NCBI RefSeq assembly: GCF_023716565.1
Contig: NZ_CP071848.1
Location: 186,001 to 250,000, forward strand
Direction: 5' to 3'
Length of the DNA: 64,000 nt
Source: Vibrio sp. SCSIO 43136
GTDB lineage: Bacteria > Pseudomonadota > Gammaproteobacteria > Enterobacterales > Vibrionaceae
Notes under the pieces: model-generated
Databases searched by the model: none
What the model saw: the letters and a program-made list of their open reading frames with translations, nothing else
Told to the model about the DNA's origin: nothing
Translations under genes and position numbers: made by a program
Shown: positions 18,448 through 27,114 of the stretch, piece after piece
How positions within the stretch are numbered: the first letter of the stretch is position 1
Layout of the letters: each line of letters starts with the position of its first letter

Positions 18448-19830
18448 TTACTCTTGGTTGCAAGGAAGCGTCATAGTGACTCGTAACCCTCCCATTGGGC
18501 TGACTGAGGCCGACAAGCTTCCGCTATGCTGGCGTATGGCACTTTCAGTGATCGCTAGGCCTAAACCTGCGCCACCCGAGTGGCGGTCACGAGCAGTCGA
18601 TACTCGGTAAAACGGTCGGAAAATTTGGTCTAACTCACTTTCAGGGACCCCTGCACCATCGTCGTCTACAGTAATCGATAAACGTTTTTCACTGGTGGTT
18701 AAACTAACAGCTATGCTCGACTCACTGTAGTGGATTGCGTTGCGTACTACATTTTCGACCGCACTCATCAATAGGTTTGGATTACCTTTGATCAAGACAT
18801 TCGGTATTGAGCCAAAGGTGAGAGATTTATCTTTGTTTTCCGCTTCAAACTTGGCGTCTTCGAGCAGATCAAGCCACAGTTCATTAGCGGATAAACTTTC
18901 TCGTTCTTGGTGGCTATTAGTTTGCATTCGCGACAAGGTCAGCAGCTCGCTGATCATTTTTTCTAAGCGCTCTGCTTCAGTGTCAATTCTGCTTAATTCG
19001 GCACTTTCCCCTTGCTTGCGCGTCGCAAGCGCATTCGCCATCCGCAGTCGTGTTAAGGGAGAACGCAGTTCGTGGGAGATATCGGAAAGCAGGCGCTGCT
19101 GACCACCAATCATCTGATTGACTGCTTCTACCATCTGATTGAAGCTCGCCCCGGTTTGACGAAACTCCTTAGTGCCTTTTTCAAGCTCTGGGTCAACGGT
19201 GAACTCGCCTTGAGCAACGCGTTTAGCCGCTTCTTCTAGGCGACGAGCAGGGATGCTGAGAGCCCAAGCCAGCCATAGCAATAGCGGAGTTGAGACCACC
19301 ATGACCACTAAGAGTAAGCGGAAAGGTTGGTCTAAAAGTTGAATCAGAAACGGTGGAGACTCTTTCCATTTTACCGAACTAAACATCAATAAAGGGGTAT
19401 TAGCGAGGGTGATTGGAAATGGACCTGCGACCATATTTCTTCCATACAGTTTTTGCTTGGCAGGCTGCGTTAGGTCTCGCTCACTGATGAAGTTCTGCAT
19501 CATGCGCTTGAGTTTAAAGTGTTTGCGATTGAGCAAGTTGCCTTCAAGATCTGTGATGTAGAAATCGACTTTGTCATTGCGTCGATCCCAATTATTGAGC
19601 TGTGCCATCAGCACGTTAAGATCAGGTGCATCACTAAAACGCATTTCTAAGCCCGAGCTCAGTTTTTCGATACGCTCTAGGTGCTGCTCTGAAATCTGGT
19701 GGCTCTGTCGAGGATCGAGTCTTGGGATCAGTAGCACCGCCAAGAGCACCAGTAACATGGTGAACCAAAAGATGGCAAAGATCCGCCCGTAAAGGCTGGA
19801 TATGGTGGGCAGGCGGCGAGGCAAACGCAT
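18448..19830 (-). CDS. cpxA: Envelope-stress sensor kinase CpxA
   Basis: Inner-membrane histidine kinase of 460 residues. A first membrane span (about 13-36) is followed by a periplasmic sensor (about 37-170), a second span (about 172-192), a HAMP linker, HisKA with His253 in SDISHELRSPLTRLR, and an HATPase with NVVRNAIHYS, DDDGAGVP and GGAGLGLAI motifs. It phosphorylates CpxR in response to misfolded envelope proteins. Its start codon overlaps the cpxR stop in TAATG, so translation is coupled. The organisation (cpxRA divergent from cpxP, then fieF and pfkA) is that of E. coli. Confidence 0.95.
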   Translation of the reverse strand: MRLPRRLPTISSLYGRIFAIFWFTMLLVLLAVLLIPRLDPRQSHQISEQHLERIEKLSSGLEMRFSDAPDLNVLMAQLNNWDRRNDKVDFYITDLEGNLLNRKHFKLKRMMQNFISERDLTQPAKQKLYGRNMVAGPFPITLANTPLLMFSSVKWKESPPFLIQLLDQPFRLLLVVMVVSTPLLLWLAWALSIPARRLEEAAKRVAQGEFTVDPELEKGTKEFRQTGASFNQMVEAVNQMIGGQQRLLSDISHELRSPLTRLRMANALATRKQGESAELSRIDTEAERLEKMISELLTLSRMQTNSHQERESLSANELWLDLLEDAKFEAENKDKSLTFGSIPNVLIKGNPNLLMSAVENVVRNAIHYSESSIAVSLTTSEKRLSITVDDDGAGVPESELDQIFRPFYRVSTARDRHSGGAGLGLAITESAIRQHSGSLSASVSPMGGLRVTMTLPCNQE

Positions 19831-20519
19831 TATTCTGACTCCACCAGCATGTAGCCACGGCCACGCAGTGTTTTGATGCGTGGTTTGTTATCAGGGCGCA
19901 ATGGCAGTTTTTTACGAAGGTTTGAGACGTGCATATCGATCGCTCGGTCAAACGGAGCCAGACGTTTCCCTAGCACTTCTAAGCTCAGTACTTCTTTGGT
20001 TATCACTTCACAAGGGTGAGAAATAAAGTGCTGCAACAAGCTAAATTCAGTTGTGGTTAGCTCGATGAGCGCTTGGTTGCAGTAGGCCTCCTGCTTACTT
20101 GGATAGACTTCGATATCTTGGTAAACCAGCTTGTCAGAAGCTTTTGGGTTGCTGGTGTCTTTTTGCGTGCGTCGCAGTATCGCCCGTATTCTTGCCAGCA
20201 GTTCACGGTCAGAAAAGGGTTTGGGCAGGTAATCATCCGCACCAAGCTCTAATCCAATGACTCGGTCTATTTCTTCGCCTTTGGCTGTTAACATCAACAC
20301 TGGAGTTTCATAATTCTCACGTAGCTTTTTAAGCATCTCCATGCCGTTGAGTCGTGGCATCATGTAATCGAGCAAGATAAGGTCAATCTCGTCGTTGATC
20401 GCTTGCAGGCCTTCTATTCCATCATTGGCTTCCGAGACGTTGAAACCTTCGAAAGATAGAATGTCTTTAAGTAGACCGGTGAGTTCGGTGTCGTCATCGA
20501 CAATAAGAATGTTAGCCAT
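19830..20519 (-). CDS. cpxR: Envelope-stress response regulator CpxR
   Basis: OmpR/PhoB-type response regulator of 229 residues. The receiver has the DDD acidic cluster at 8-10, phospho-acceptor Asp51 (LILLDYMMPR), Thr (VLMLTAKG) and Lys (YLPKPF). The winged-helix DNA-binding domain (about 130-228) ends LKTLRGRGYMLVE. It controls envelope folding and proteolysis genes with CpxA. Its promoter region (20520-20694) faces cpxP and carries a textbook CpxR box, so both autoregulation and cpxP induction are expected. Confidence 0.96.
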   Translation of the reverse strand: MANILIVDDDTELTGLLKDILSFEGFNVSEANDGIEGLQAINDEIDLILLDYMMPRLNGMEMLKKLRENYETPVLMLTAKGEEIDRVIGLELGADDYLPKPFSDRELLARIRAILRRTQKDTSNPKASDKLVYQDIEVYPSKQEAYCNQALIELTTTEFSLLQHFISHPCEVITKEVLSLEVLGKRLAPFDRAIDMHVSNLRKKLPLRPDNKPRIKTLRGRGYMLVESE

Positions 20520-20585
20520 GGTGTTCCTGATCTTTACTACTTTGATGATTAAATCATACGCATTGTGGGTAGGCTTTTGCGCCTC

Positions 20586-20621
20586 TTTACGTATCTTTAC
20601 GCTTCCTAAACACCACTTTAC
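20586..20621 (-). promoter_or_regulatory. CpxR box between cpxR and cpxP
   Basis: Read on the minus strand, GTAAA-GATAC-GTAAA (20586-20600) is an exact match to the CpxR consensus GTAAA-N5-GTAAA. A third TTTAC half-site lies at 20617-20621. Its position between the divergent genes fits control of both. Confidence 0.85.
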
Positions 20622-20694
20622 ACACCAATTTGTAATCTACACTCAACCGCTGTGAAAACAGCAGGTCGAATCACAGACTATTGAGGAAAAGATT

Positions 20695-21213
20695 ATGAAA
20701 TTCGCTAAAAAAATGGTTATCGCCGCTGCTGTTCTTCCAATCGCTTTAGGTTCTGCAAGTGCATATGCATTTGGTGGTAAAGATGGTGGCCGTGATGGCA
20801 AAGGCTTCCACAACAAATGTGGTGGCGGTTTTGACAAAAAGATTTTCAAAAAGCTCGACCTAACCGAAGAGCAGAAAACTCAGCTTAAAGAGATGCGTGA
20901 AGCGGAGCGTGAAAATCGCAAAGCGAACAAAGGCGACATGAGTGCGAAGTTTGCTGAGCGTCAAGCTCAGCAAGAAAAGGTACAAGCACTGTTGCTAGCC
21001 GATACCTTTGATCAAGCGCAGGCACAGGCGCTAGCAGCAGACATGGTAGAGAAGCAAACTGAACGTCGCCTGCAAAAACTTGAGAAACAGCACCAGATGC
21101 TAAGCGTGCTGACCGCAGAGCAAAAAGCGCAATTGGTTGAACTGCAAAAAGAGCGCGCTGAAAAGTGTCAAACTCGCATGCAAGAGCGCATGGACAAACA
21201 AGATTCTGAATAA
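20695..21213 (+). CDS. cpxP: CpxP/Spy-family periplasmic protein
   Basis: 172-residue exported protein. The signal peptide is KFAKKMVIAAAVLPIALGSASAYA. The mature part is highly charged and helical, with two LTxxQ-type motifs (LDLTEEQKTQLKEM and LTAEQKAQL) diagnostic of the CpxP/Spy fold. CpxP inhibits CpxA and helps deliver misfolded proteins for degradation; Spy is a related chaperone. The adjacent CpxR box and divergent cpxRA make CpxP the better name. It is followed closely by a strong terminator, leaving a short 3' UTR. Confidence 0.9.
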   Translation: MKFAKKMVIAAAVLPIALGSASAYAFGGKDGGRDGKGFHNKCGGGFDKKIFKKLDLTEEQKTQLKEMREAERENRKANKGDMSAKFAERQAQQEKVQALLLADTFDQAQAQALAADMVEKQTERRLQKLEKQHQMLSVLTAEQKAQLVELQKERAEKCQTRMQERMDKQDSE

Positions 21214-21239
21214 TTGTCCACTGTAATTATTCGTTCCCT

Positions 21240-21264
21240 AGCAGCCTTCGGGCTGCTTTTTTTA
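21240..21264 (+). terminator. Terminator of cpxP
   Basis: AGCAGCC-TTCG-GGCTGCT stem with a UUCG tetraloop, then a seven-T run. Confidence 0.93.
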
Positions 21265-21322
21265 TGCCATTGTATTTGTTCAAGGTTTATACTGAGGTCA
21301 CGCTTATAAATCAAACAGTGCA

Positions 21323-22246
21323 ATGAACAACGACTACTCAAAACTGGTGACCTGGGCAGCATGGTTAGCCACACTCACCGCCACCGTATTACTAATCGTC
21401 AAAGTCATCGCTTGGTGGATGACAGGATCGGTGAGCCTACTTGCTTCACTCATCGACTCATTTTTAGATATTGCCGCTTCTGGGGTTAACTTATTGGCGC
21501 TGCGTTATGCGCTGCAACCCGCTGATAAAGAACACACCTTTGGTCACGGTAAAGCCGAATCTTTGGCGGCACTAGCCCAGTCGATGTTTATCTCAGGCTC
21601 AGCCATCTTCTTGATCTTAAATGGTATCGATCGTTTCTTCCGACCACATGAACTGCATGCCCCCGAATTAGGTATCTACGTCAGCATTTTTGCTATCGTT
21701 GTTACGGGCGCTTTGGTTAGCTTTCAAAAATATGTGGTGAGAAAAACCGGCAGCCAAGCCATCGCGGCAGACTCACTTCATTATCAATCTGACTTGTATA
21801 TGAATGTCGCCATCATGGTGGCACTTGGCTTGACATGGTATGGCATTAGCCAAGCGGATGCGGTATTTGCGGTCGGTATTGGGGTGTTTATTCTTTACAG
21901 TGCGATTCAGATGGCCAGAGAGGCGATCCAATCCTTACTTGATCGTCAGTTGCCTGATGAAGAGCTGCAAGAGATTAAGCAGCTTGCTTGTTCTGTGGAA
22001 GGTGTTCTTGGTGTGCATCAGTTAAGAACTCGCATGTCTGGCCCTGTTCGTTTTATTCAGTTACATCTTGAACTTGAAGATACCATTCCGCTGATCGAAG
22101 CTCATCGTTTGTCCGATTTGGTTGAAGACAAGCTAATGGAGCATTTCCCTATGGCTGACATATTGATCCACCAAGACCCATTGTCTGTTGTGCTTACCTC
22201 TGATAGAGAGCAGGAGCAGCAGCGTGGGTGGGAATCGCCAAGTTGA
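21323..22246 (+). CDS. fieF: Cation-diffusion-facilitator FieF/YiiP (Fe2+/Zn2+ efflux)
   Basis: Inner-membrane metal/proton antiporter of 307 residues with six spans and a cytoplasmic metal-binding C-terminal domain. The intramembrane site is formed by [16 protein letters not shown] (paired Asp) and [12 protein letters not shown] (His/Asp) in the two conserved spans; HTFGHGKAE is the second loop site. It exports Fe(II)/Zn(II) in E. coli. Length and order (after cpxP, before pfkA) match E. coli. No terminator is evident before the pfkA leader. Confidence 0.94.
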   Translation: MNNDYSKLVTWAAWLATLTATVLLIVKVIAWWMTGSVSLLASLIDSFLDIAASGVNLLALRYALQPADKEHTFGHGKAESLAALAQSMFISGSAIFLILNGIDRFFRPHELHAPELGIYVSIFAIVVTGALVSFQKYVVRKTGSQAIAADSLHYQSDLYMNVAIMVALGLTWYGISQADAVFAVGIGVFILYSAIQMAREAIQSLLDRQLPDEELQEIKQLACSVEGVLGVHQLRTRMSGPVRFIQLHLELEDTIPLIEAHRLSDLVEDKLMEHFPMADILIHQDPLSVVLTSDREQEQQRGWESPS

Positions 22247-22386
22247 CATGCCTTTGGTTGAATATTGTCGAATTAAACAAATGCGCCTTTTTTGTTAAAA
22301 CGACATAAACTCTATTTGATTGTGATATGAATCAACTTAGAATATGGGCATAATTGTAATACTCTTACATAAGTAAAAAAGTTTCA

Positions 22387-22432
22387 GTCGTCAGGTGTTG
22401 GTGTGAGCAACGAGAAGTGGCACACTGACGAC
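22387..22432 (+). promoter_or_regulatory. Inverted repeat in the pfkA leader
   Basis: GTCGTCAG (22387-22394) and CTGACGAC (22425-22432) can pair into an 8-bp stem, extended inward with a bulge. It sits about 65 bp before the pfkA start. It could be an mRNA leader hairpin or a protein site; no family consensus is recognised. Confidence 0.4.
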
Positions 22433-22498
22433 ACTATAAAGATTCGCCATTGATGGCATAAAAATAAGTATTTGAATCTCAAAGATTAGAGGGTGACC

Positions 22499-23461
22499 AT
22501 GATTAAAAAGATTGGTGTTTTGACAAGTGGCGGTGATGCACCGGGCATGAATGCAGCCGTTCGTGGTGTTGTTCGTACAGCACTATCGGAAGGTCTAGAA
22601 GTGTACGGCATCCATGATGGCTACCTAGGCCTATATGAAGACCGCATTGAAAAGCTAGACCGTTCTAGCGTTTCAGATGTGATCAACCGCGGCGGTACTT
22701 TCCTTGGCTCTGCTCGCTTCCCTGAATTTAAGGAAGTTGAAGTACGCCAGAAGGCAATCGAAAACTTGCAAAAACACGGCATCGAAGCACTGGTAGTTAT
22801 CGGTGGTGACGGTTCGTACATGGGTGCGAAAAAACTGACGGAGATGGGTTACCCATGTATCGGTCTGCCGGGCACAATCGATAACGACATTGCAGGTACG
22901 GACTACACAATCGGTTACCTAACAGCACTGAACACAGTTATCGACGCAATTGACCGTCTGCGTGATACTTCGTCTTCTCACCAACGTATTTCTATCGTAG
23001 AAATCATGGGTCGCCACTGTGGTGATTTGACTCTAATGTCTGCGATTGCTGGTGGTTGTGAATACATCATCACTCCAGAAACAGGTCTGAACAAGAAAGA
23101 GCTTATCGAAAGTCTTCAAGAAGGCATTGCAAAAGGTAAGAAGCACGCAATCATCGCACTAACAGAGTTGATGATGGATGCTAACGACCTAGCAGAGTGC
23201 ATTGAAGAAGCGACAGGCCGTGAGACACGTGCAACTGTGCTTGGTCATATCCAACGTGGTGGTCGTCCAACAGCGTTTGACCGCGTACTGGCTTCTCGTA
23301 TGGGTAACTACGCCGTTCACCTATTGCTAGAGGGCGAGGGTGGTCGTTGTGTAGGTATCGTTAAAGAACAGTTGGTTCACCACGATATCATCGACTGTAT
23401 TGAGAACATGAAGCGTCCAGTACGTGACGATCTGTTCCAAGTAGCGAAAGAGTTGTTCTAA
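22499..23461 (+). CDS. pfkA: 6-phosphofructokinase I
   Basis: ATP-dependent phosphofructokinase, the committed glycolytic step from fructose-6-phosphate to fructose-1,6-bisphosphate. 320 residues from the preferred ATG 22499; an in-frame GTG two codons earlier is less likely. Motifs are [13 protein letters not shown] (ATP loop), [27 protein letters not shown] (catalytic Asp) and [10 protein letters not shown]. It forms a homotetramer in the cytoplasm, activated by ADP and inhibited by PEP. The ribosome site is AGAGGG. A hairpin lies in the leader and a strong terminator follows. Confidence 0.97.
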   Translation: MIKKIGVLTSGGDAPGMNAAVRGVVRTALSEGLEVYGIHDGYLGLYEDRIEKLDRSSVSDVINRGGTFLGSARFPEFKEVEVRQKAIENLQKHGIEALVVIGGDGSYMGAKKLTEMGYPCIGLPGTIDNDIAGTDYTIGYLTALNTVIDAIDRLRDTSSSHQRISIVEIMGRHCGDLTLMSAIAGGCEYIITPETGLNKKELIESLQEGIAKGKKHAIIALTELMMDANDLAECIEEATGRETRATVLGHIQRGGRPTAFDRVLASRMGNYAVHLLLEGEGGRCVGIVKEQLVHHDIIDCIENMKRPVRDDLFQVAKELF

Positions 23462-23486
23462 GAGCGAATCTCGTCAAAAGATAACA

Positions 23487-23515
23487 AGCCGCTGATTTAT
23501 CAGCGGCTTTTTTTA
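23487..23515 (+). terminator. Terminator of pfkA
   Basis: AGCCGCTGA / TCAGCGGCT stem with a 4-nt loop, then a T-run. Confidence 0.93.
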
Positions 23516-23556
23516 TGTCTATACTCAGGGGAAGTTGAGAGTGAAGAGGCGATAAG

Positions 23557-24000
23557 ATGTTAAGCCGAGTGTATAAAAAAGCGATCACAGCATCTCCACA
23601 GAAGATATGGCAAGTGCTGACCGAAAAAGCCCATTATCAGCGTTGGGCGAGTGTGTTTTCGCCTGGTTCGACATTGCAAGGGGAATGGAAAGAAGGGGCG
23701 CAAGTGTGCTTTTTCGACCCCGAGCTGGGCGGCACCATCGCCGAGGTAGACGTCTGGTCACCAGAGCAAGAGTTGGTGATTCGTCATATTGCACTGGTAG
23801 ATAAAGACGGACAAAAAAACCGCAGCGGAGAGATGGCTGATAAGTGGATAGGCTCGCTTGAGAAATACCAAATCCATCAACAAGGCTTGCAAGCGACGCT
23901 AGTCGTGGAGGTGACCACCCATCCAGACTTCATGCCGATGTTTGAAGAAGGTTGGCCAGAAGCGATGGAAAGAATTTTGTTTATGAGTGAAGAACTGTAA
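23557..24000 (+). CDS. SRPBCC-family protein (function unknown)
   Basis: 147-residue soluble protein with the START/Bet v1-like SRPBCC pattern: N-terminal SRVYKKAITASPQKIWQVLTEKAHYQRW, central strands, and a C-terminal helix HPDFMPMFEEGWPEAMERILFM. Members bind hydrophobic ligands or act as AHSA1-like proteins. It has no recognised catalytic residues and the ligand is unknown. It lies between pfkA, which has its own terminator, and an ArsR-type regulator. AHSA1-type genes often accompany ArsR regulators, but here no operon link is certain because the regulator has its own candidate operator. Confidence 0.72.
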   Translation: MLSRVYKKAITASPQKIWQVLTEKAHYQRWASVFSPGSTLQGEWKEGAQVCFFDPELGGTIAEVDVWSPEQELVIRHIALVDKDGQKNRSGEMADKWIGSLEKYQIHQQGLQATLVVEVTTHPDFMPMFEEGWPEAMERILFMSEEL

Positions 24001-24065
24001 TAAAAGCGAGTCTTTGCAAATTTCCATGATTACTGGTTGCAATTGTGCCCAATTAAACATACTTT

Positions 24066-24081
24066 ATCGTCGATAGACGAT
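24066..24081. promoter_or_regulatory. Candidate ArsR-type operator 1
   Basis: Perfect 6-bp inverted repeat ATCGTC-GATA-GACGAT at the start of the ArsR-type gene. A near copy with the same spacing lies before the ACR3 gene at 24490-24505; both continue as GAAG on the right. Assignment to this regulator is inference. Confidence 0.6.
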
Positions 24082-24433
24082 GAAGGGTAATGCTCAAATG
24101 CAAACAGTATGTATGGCAGTGTCAGATATTCAGGCGACTGAAGCTGACCTCGCTAGAGAGAAAAGGTTTGCCGAACAGGCCAAAGCGCTCTCGCACCCTG
24201 TGAGAGTTCGTATCCTAAAAATGCTGCATCAGCTCGATAACTATGGTGTGTGCTTAAATGGTGATTTAGTGGCGGAGCTTGGGCTGGCACAATCGACGGT
24301 GTCAGAGCATCTACGCATTTTAAAAAACGCTGAATTGGTGATAGCGGAATCGAACCCTCCGAGAACTTGTTACCGAATCCATCGTCAAAACCTAGCAGGT
24401 TTCCAGGCGCTATTCGGTGACCTATTTGGTTGA
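24080..24433 (+). CDS. ArsR-family winged-helix repressor
   Basis: 117-residue helix-turn-helix regulator: AKALSHPVRVRILKMLHQLDNYGVCLNGDLVAELGLAQSTVSEHLRILKNAELV is the ArsR/SmtB winged helix. The classical ELCVCDL metal site is absent; single Cys residues occur near 11, 58 and 97 and could bind As(III) in another arrangement. The neighbouring ACR3 permease supports an arsenic role. The ATG at 24080 overlaps the candidate operator; ATG 24098 (MQTVCMAVSDIQ) is a good alternative that would place the operator in the 5' leader. A terminator separates it from the permease gene. Confidence 0.85.
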   Translation: MKGNAQMQTVCMAVSDIQATEADLAREKRFAEQAKALSHPVRVRILKMLHQLDNYGVCLNGDLVAELGLAQSTVSEHLRILKNAELVIAESNPPRTCYRIHRQNLAGFQALFGDLFG

Positions 24434-24442
24434 ATTAAGTTA

Positions 24443-24476
24443 AGCCGCTGAGACAAATAAGTCTGAGCGGCTTTTT
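24443..24476 (+). terminator. Terminator of the ArsR-type gene
   Basis: AGCCGCT-x-GAGAC / GTCTG-AGCGGCT stem with one mismatch and a TTTTT tail. It implies that the downstream permease is transcribed from its own promoter. Confidence 0.8.
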
Positions 24477-24489
24477 ACGTTCTGAATTA

Positions 24490-24505
24490 ATCGTCTTTTG
24501 GCGAT
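24490..24505. promoter_or_regulatory. Candidate ArsR-type operator 2
   Basis: ATCGTC-TTTT-GGCGAT, one base different from a perfect inverted repeat and identical in spacing to the site at 24066-24081. It lies 18 bp before the permease start. Confidence 0.58.
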
Positions 24506-24523
24506 GAAGTGTTGGAGAGAAAA

Positions 24524-25573
24524 ATGAGTAATGCAATGGCTGAGCAATTGGGCTCAGCGAAGATGAGCCTACTCGACCGGTATTTAACGGTCTGGATATT
24601 CTTGGCGATGGCGGTTGGTGTTGGTCTAGGAGTGGCTTTTCCGCAAATGGCCGAGTGGCAGGAATCCATGAGTGTTGGCAGTACCAATATACCTTTGGCG
24701 ATTGGCTTGATTTTGATGATGTACCCACCGCTCGCGAAGGTTGATTACAGCCTGCTTGGGCAAGTGGCTAAGGATAAGCAAGCGATCAAGCTATCTTTGG
24801 TCATGAACTGGCTAGTCGGCCCGGTATTGATGTTCGTACTGGCGCTGACGTTTCTTGGGGATCATCCAGGGTATATGGTGGGAGTGATCCTGATTGGTTT
24901 AGCTCGCTGTATCGCTATGGTGTTGGTATGGAATGATATTGGTGGTGGCAATCGGGAGTATGGTGCAGCGCTGGTGGCGTTAAATAGTGCTTTCCAAATC
25001 GTGACCTACAGTTTTATGGCGTGGCTATTTATTACGGTATTGCCACCAATGCTGGGCTATCAAGGTTTTGAGGTCGATTTGTCGATGTTAGACATTGCTC
25101 ATAGCGTGATGATCTACTTAGGCATTCCATTTGCGGCGGGATATTTATCGCGAAAAATATTGGTCGCTCGTAATGGTAAAGATTGGTACGAGCAAGTGTT
25201 CTTACCAAAGGTGTCACCGATGACTTTGGTGGCACTTTTGGCAACCATCGTAGTGATGTTCAGCCTTAAAGGGGAGCTTATCTTAGAGCTACCAATGGAT
25301 GTTTTGCGCATTGCTGTCCCACTGTGTATCTATTTTGTCGCTATGTTCTTTATTAGCTTCTGGCTTGGTAAGCGCATGGGTATCGCTTACGACAAGAACG
25401 CATCTATTGCGTTTACCGCAACTGGCAACAACTTTGAGCTGGCTATTGCAGTGGCGATTTCTATCTTTGGTATTCACTCAGACCAAGCATTTGCTGGGGT
25501 GATTGGTCCCTTAATTGAAGTGCCGGTTCTGATTGCACTTGTGAACTGGGCATTGAAGAAGAAATATCGTTAG
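24524..25573 (+). CDS. arsB: ACR3-family arsenite efflux permease
   Basis: Inner-membrane As(III) exporter of the ACR3/BART family, 349 residues with about ten spans. Family segments are [34 protein letters not shown], the [15 protein letters not shown] helix with its conserved membrane Cys, and the late [15 protein letters not shown]. The open frame has a GTG start at 24509, but GGAGAG points to ATG 24524. Some annotations call such genes acr3 rather than arsB. No arsenate reductase (arsC) is adjacent. A strong hairpin shared with tpiA follows. Confidence 0.9.
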   Translation: MSNAMAEQLGSAKMSLLDRYLTVWIFLAMAVGVGLGVAFPQMAEWQESMSVGSTNIPLAIGLILMMYPPLAKVDYSLLGQVAKDKQAIKLSLVMNWLVGPVLMFVLALTFLGDHPGYMVGVILIGLARCIAMVLVWNDIGGGNREYGAALVALNSAFQIVTYSFMAWLFITVLPPMLGYQGFEVDLSMLDIAHSVMIYLGIPFAAGYLSRKILVARNGKDWYEQVFLPKVSPMTLVALLATIVVMFSLKGELILELPMDVLRIAVPLCIYFVAMFFISFWLGKRMGIAYDKNASIAFTATGNNFELAIAVAISIFGIHSDQAFAGVIGPLIEVPVLIALVNWALKKKYR

Positions 25574-25592
25574 GCAACACGTATAGAACTAA

Positions 25593-25618
25593 AAAGGCCA
25601 GCACGAATGCTGGCCTTT
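25593..25618. terminator. Bidirectional terminator, ACR3 / tpiA
   Basis: 11-bp arms AAAGGCCAGCA / TGCTGGCCTTT with a CGAA loop and T-runs on both strands, between convergent genes. Confidence 0.9.
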
Positions 25619-25646
25619 ATCATTTATTGTCTAGAATCTATCTAGA

Positions 25647-26417
25647 TTACGCTTTTGCTGCTGCCGCTGCTTTAGCGATTGCTGCGAAACCTTCAGCGTT
25701 TAGTGCTGCACCGCCTACTAGAGCGCCGTCGATGTCTGGTTGCTCGAAGTAAGATGCTGCGTTTTCTGGCTTAACAGAACCGCCGTATTGGATAACAACT
25801 TTCTTAGCAACTTCTTCACTCTTCTCTGCGATGTGAGCACGGATAGCAGCGTGGATACGTTGTGCATCTTCTGCTGTTGCTGCTTTACCAGTACCGATTG
25901 CCCAGATTGGTTCGTAAGCGATGATAGCGCCTTCAAGAGCTTCAACACCTTGAGTGTTGATTACTGCGTCAATTTGACGAGCACATACAGCAACAGTTTC
26001 GCCTGCTTCGTTTTGTGCTTCAGACTCACCGATACATAGAACAGGAGTTAGGCCGTTCTCTTTTAGGAATGCAAATTTCTTAGCAACGAACTCGTCAGAC
26101 TCAGCGTGGTATTCACGACGCTCTGAGTGACCGATGATGATGTGGCTAGCGCCGAAATCTTTTAGCATTTCTGGAGATACGTCACCAGTGAATGCACCGC
26201 TGTTGTTTACGTCAGTGTTTTGTGCACCAAGAATGATTTTGCTGCCGCCTTCTTTGATTAGACGCTCAGCTAGGTCGATGTATAGTGCTGGTGGAGCAAC
26301 TGCAACGTCGACACCCGTTACGCCTTCAAGCTCGGCATTAAGTCCGTTTAACAGCTCAGTTACCATTGCCTTGCTGCCGTTCAGTTTCCAGTTACCCATA
26401 ACTACAGGTTGACGCAT
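25647..26417 (-). CDS. tpiA: Triosephosphate isomerase
   Basis: Glycolytic enzyme interconverting dihydroxyacetone phosphate and glyceraldehyde-3-phosphate; a cytoplasmic dimer. 256 residues from the ATG at 26417, which has GGAGAAAA upstream; the frame stays open to 26489. Catalytic motifs: GNWKLNG (Lys near 12), [10 protein letters not shown] (His), and [14 protein letters not shown] (Glu). The phosphate-binding GGSVKPENA follows. It lies near cpx/fieF/pfkA as in enterics. Confidence 0.97.
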   Translation of the reverse strand: MRQPVVMGNWKLNGSKAMVTELLNGLNAELEGVTGVDVAVAPPALYIDLAERLIKEGGSKIILGAQNTDVNNSGAFTGDVSPEMLKDFGASHIIIGHSERREYHAESDEFVAKKFAFLKENGLTPVLCIGESEAQNEAGETVAVCARQIDAVINTQGVEALEGAIIAYEPIWAIGTGKAATAEDAQRIHAAIRAHIAEKSEEVAKKVVIQYGGSVKPENAASYFEQPDIDGALVGGAALNAEGFAAIAKAAAAAKA

Positions 26418-26752
26418 AGGATTTTCTCCAAATTTATTTCGATTAATGTAAAAAACTTCCCTTGATGCGAAAGAATATAACAGATTCATAAGCCAAAAAC
26501 ATGACTCGCATCATCTCTTTTACGCTTCTGGTGTAAAGGTCAGAGTAGCTGCTAACAATTTTTCTCACAAGTGACCGAATTGAGTCAGGAGATCTTGGTG
26601 GCATGGCGTGATCAGTCAGGCATTTCCACTGGTGTTACATCGGATTTCATACTTTTTTGGGCTATGTTAGGGCATTGAGGGCAAATTTGTCGTTGAGGGT
26701 TAGAGTGGAAAGTTAAAATGAAACTCTAACCGAGCAAACAGGGAGTGTTGTT
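26418..26752. other. Intergenic region tpiA / CHMI gene
   Basis: 335 bp holding the tpiA promoter region and the leader of the downstream gene. An inverted repeat GGTTAGAGT / ACTCTAACC spans 26698-26731, just before the ribosome site of the next gene. Nothing else is recognised. Confidence 0.6.
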
Positions 26753-27100
26753 ATGCCTAATTTAGTATTGGAGTACTCTAACTCGGTAGAGCAAAGAGTG
26801 AATGTCCAAGGACTGCTCGAAGATTTGCACCAAGTTGCGATGGAAAGTGGATTGTTTGACATTGCCTCAATCAAATCACGCGCTTTACGTTGTCATCACT
26901 GGCTAATTGGTGATAAAGAGGACAGCGAAGATTTTATTCATATCAGCTTTGAGCTGTTATCTGGCCGGACTGAGGAGCAAAAGCGCGACTTATCTCGTCA
27001 GCTAATGGCAGTTTTACAGCAACAGGCAGACTCTATTCATAGCCTAACCGTCAACGTACGAGACATGGATAGGAGCTGCTTTCAGAAAGTGCTCAATTGA
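26753..27100 (+). CDS. 5-carboxymethyl-2-hydroxymuconate isomerase-family protein
   Basis: 115-residue small protein of the CHMI (tautomerase superfamily) family. It begins MPNLVLEYSNSV, so Pro2, the usual catalytic base, is present after Met removal. The RALRCHHWLIGD and HISFELLSGRTEEQK segments are also family-like. In homoprotocatechuate degradation CHMI isomerises a muconate intermediate, but no other genes of that pathway are nearby, so the cellular role is uncertain. GGGAG precedes the ATG. The DUF805 gene starts 14 bp after its stop, suggesting co-transcription. Confidence 0.82.
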   Translation: MPNLVLEYSNSVEQRVNVQGLLEDLHQVAMESGLFDIASIKSRALRCHHWLIGDKEDSEDFIHISFELLSGRTEEQKRDLSRQLMAVLQQQADSIHSLTVNVRDMDRSCFQKVLN

Positions 27101-27114
27101 GCCAAGGGTATTAG

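Noticed and set aside
23557..24433. SRPBCC gene and ArsR-type gene as one toxin-like or regulated operon
   Set aside because: There is an 80-bp gap with its own candidate operator before the regulator, and no toxin-antitoxin features.
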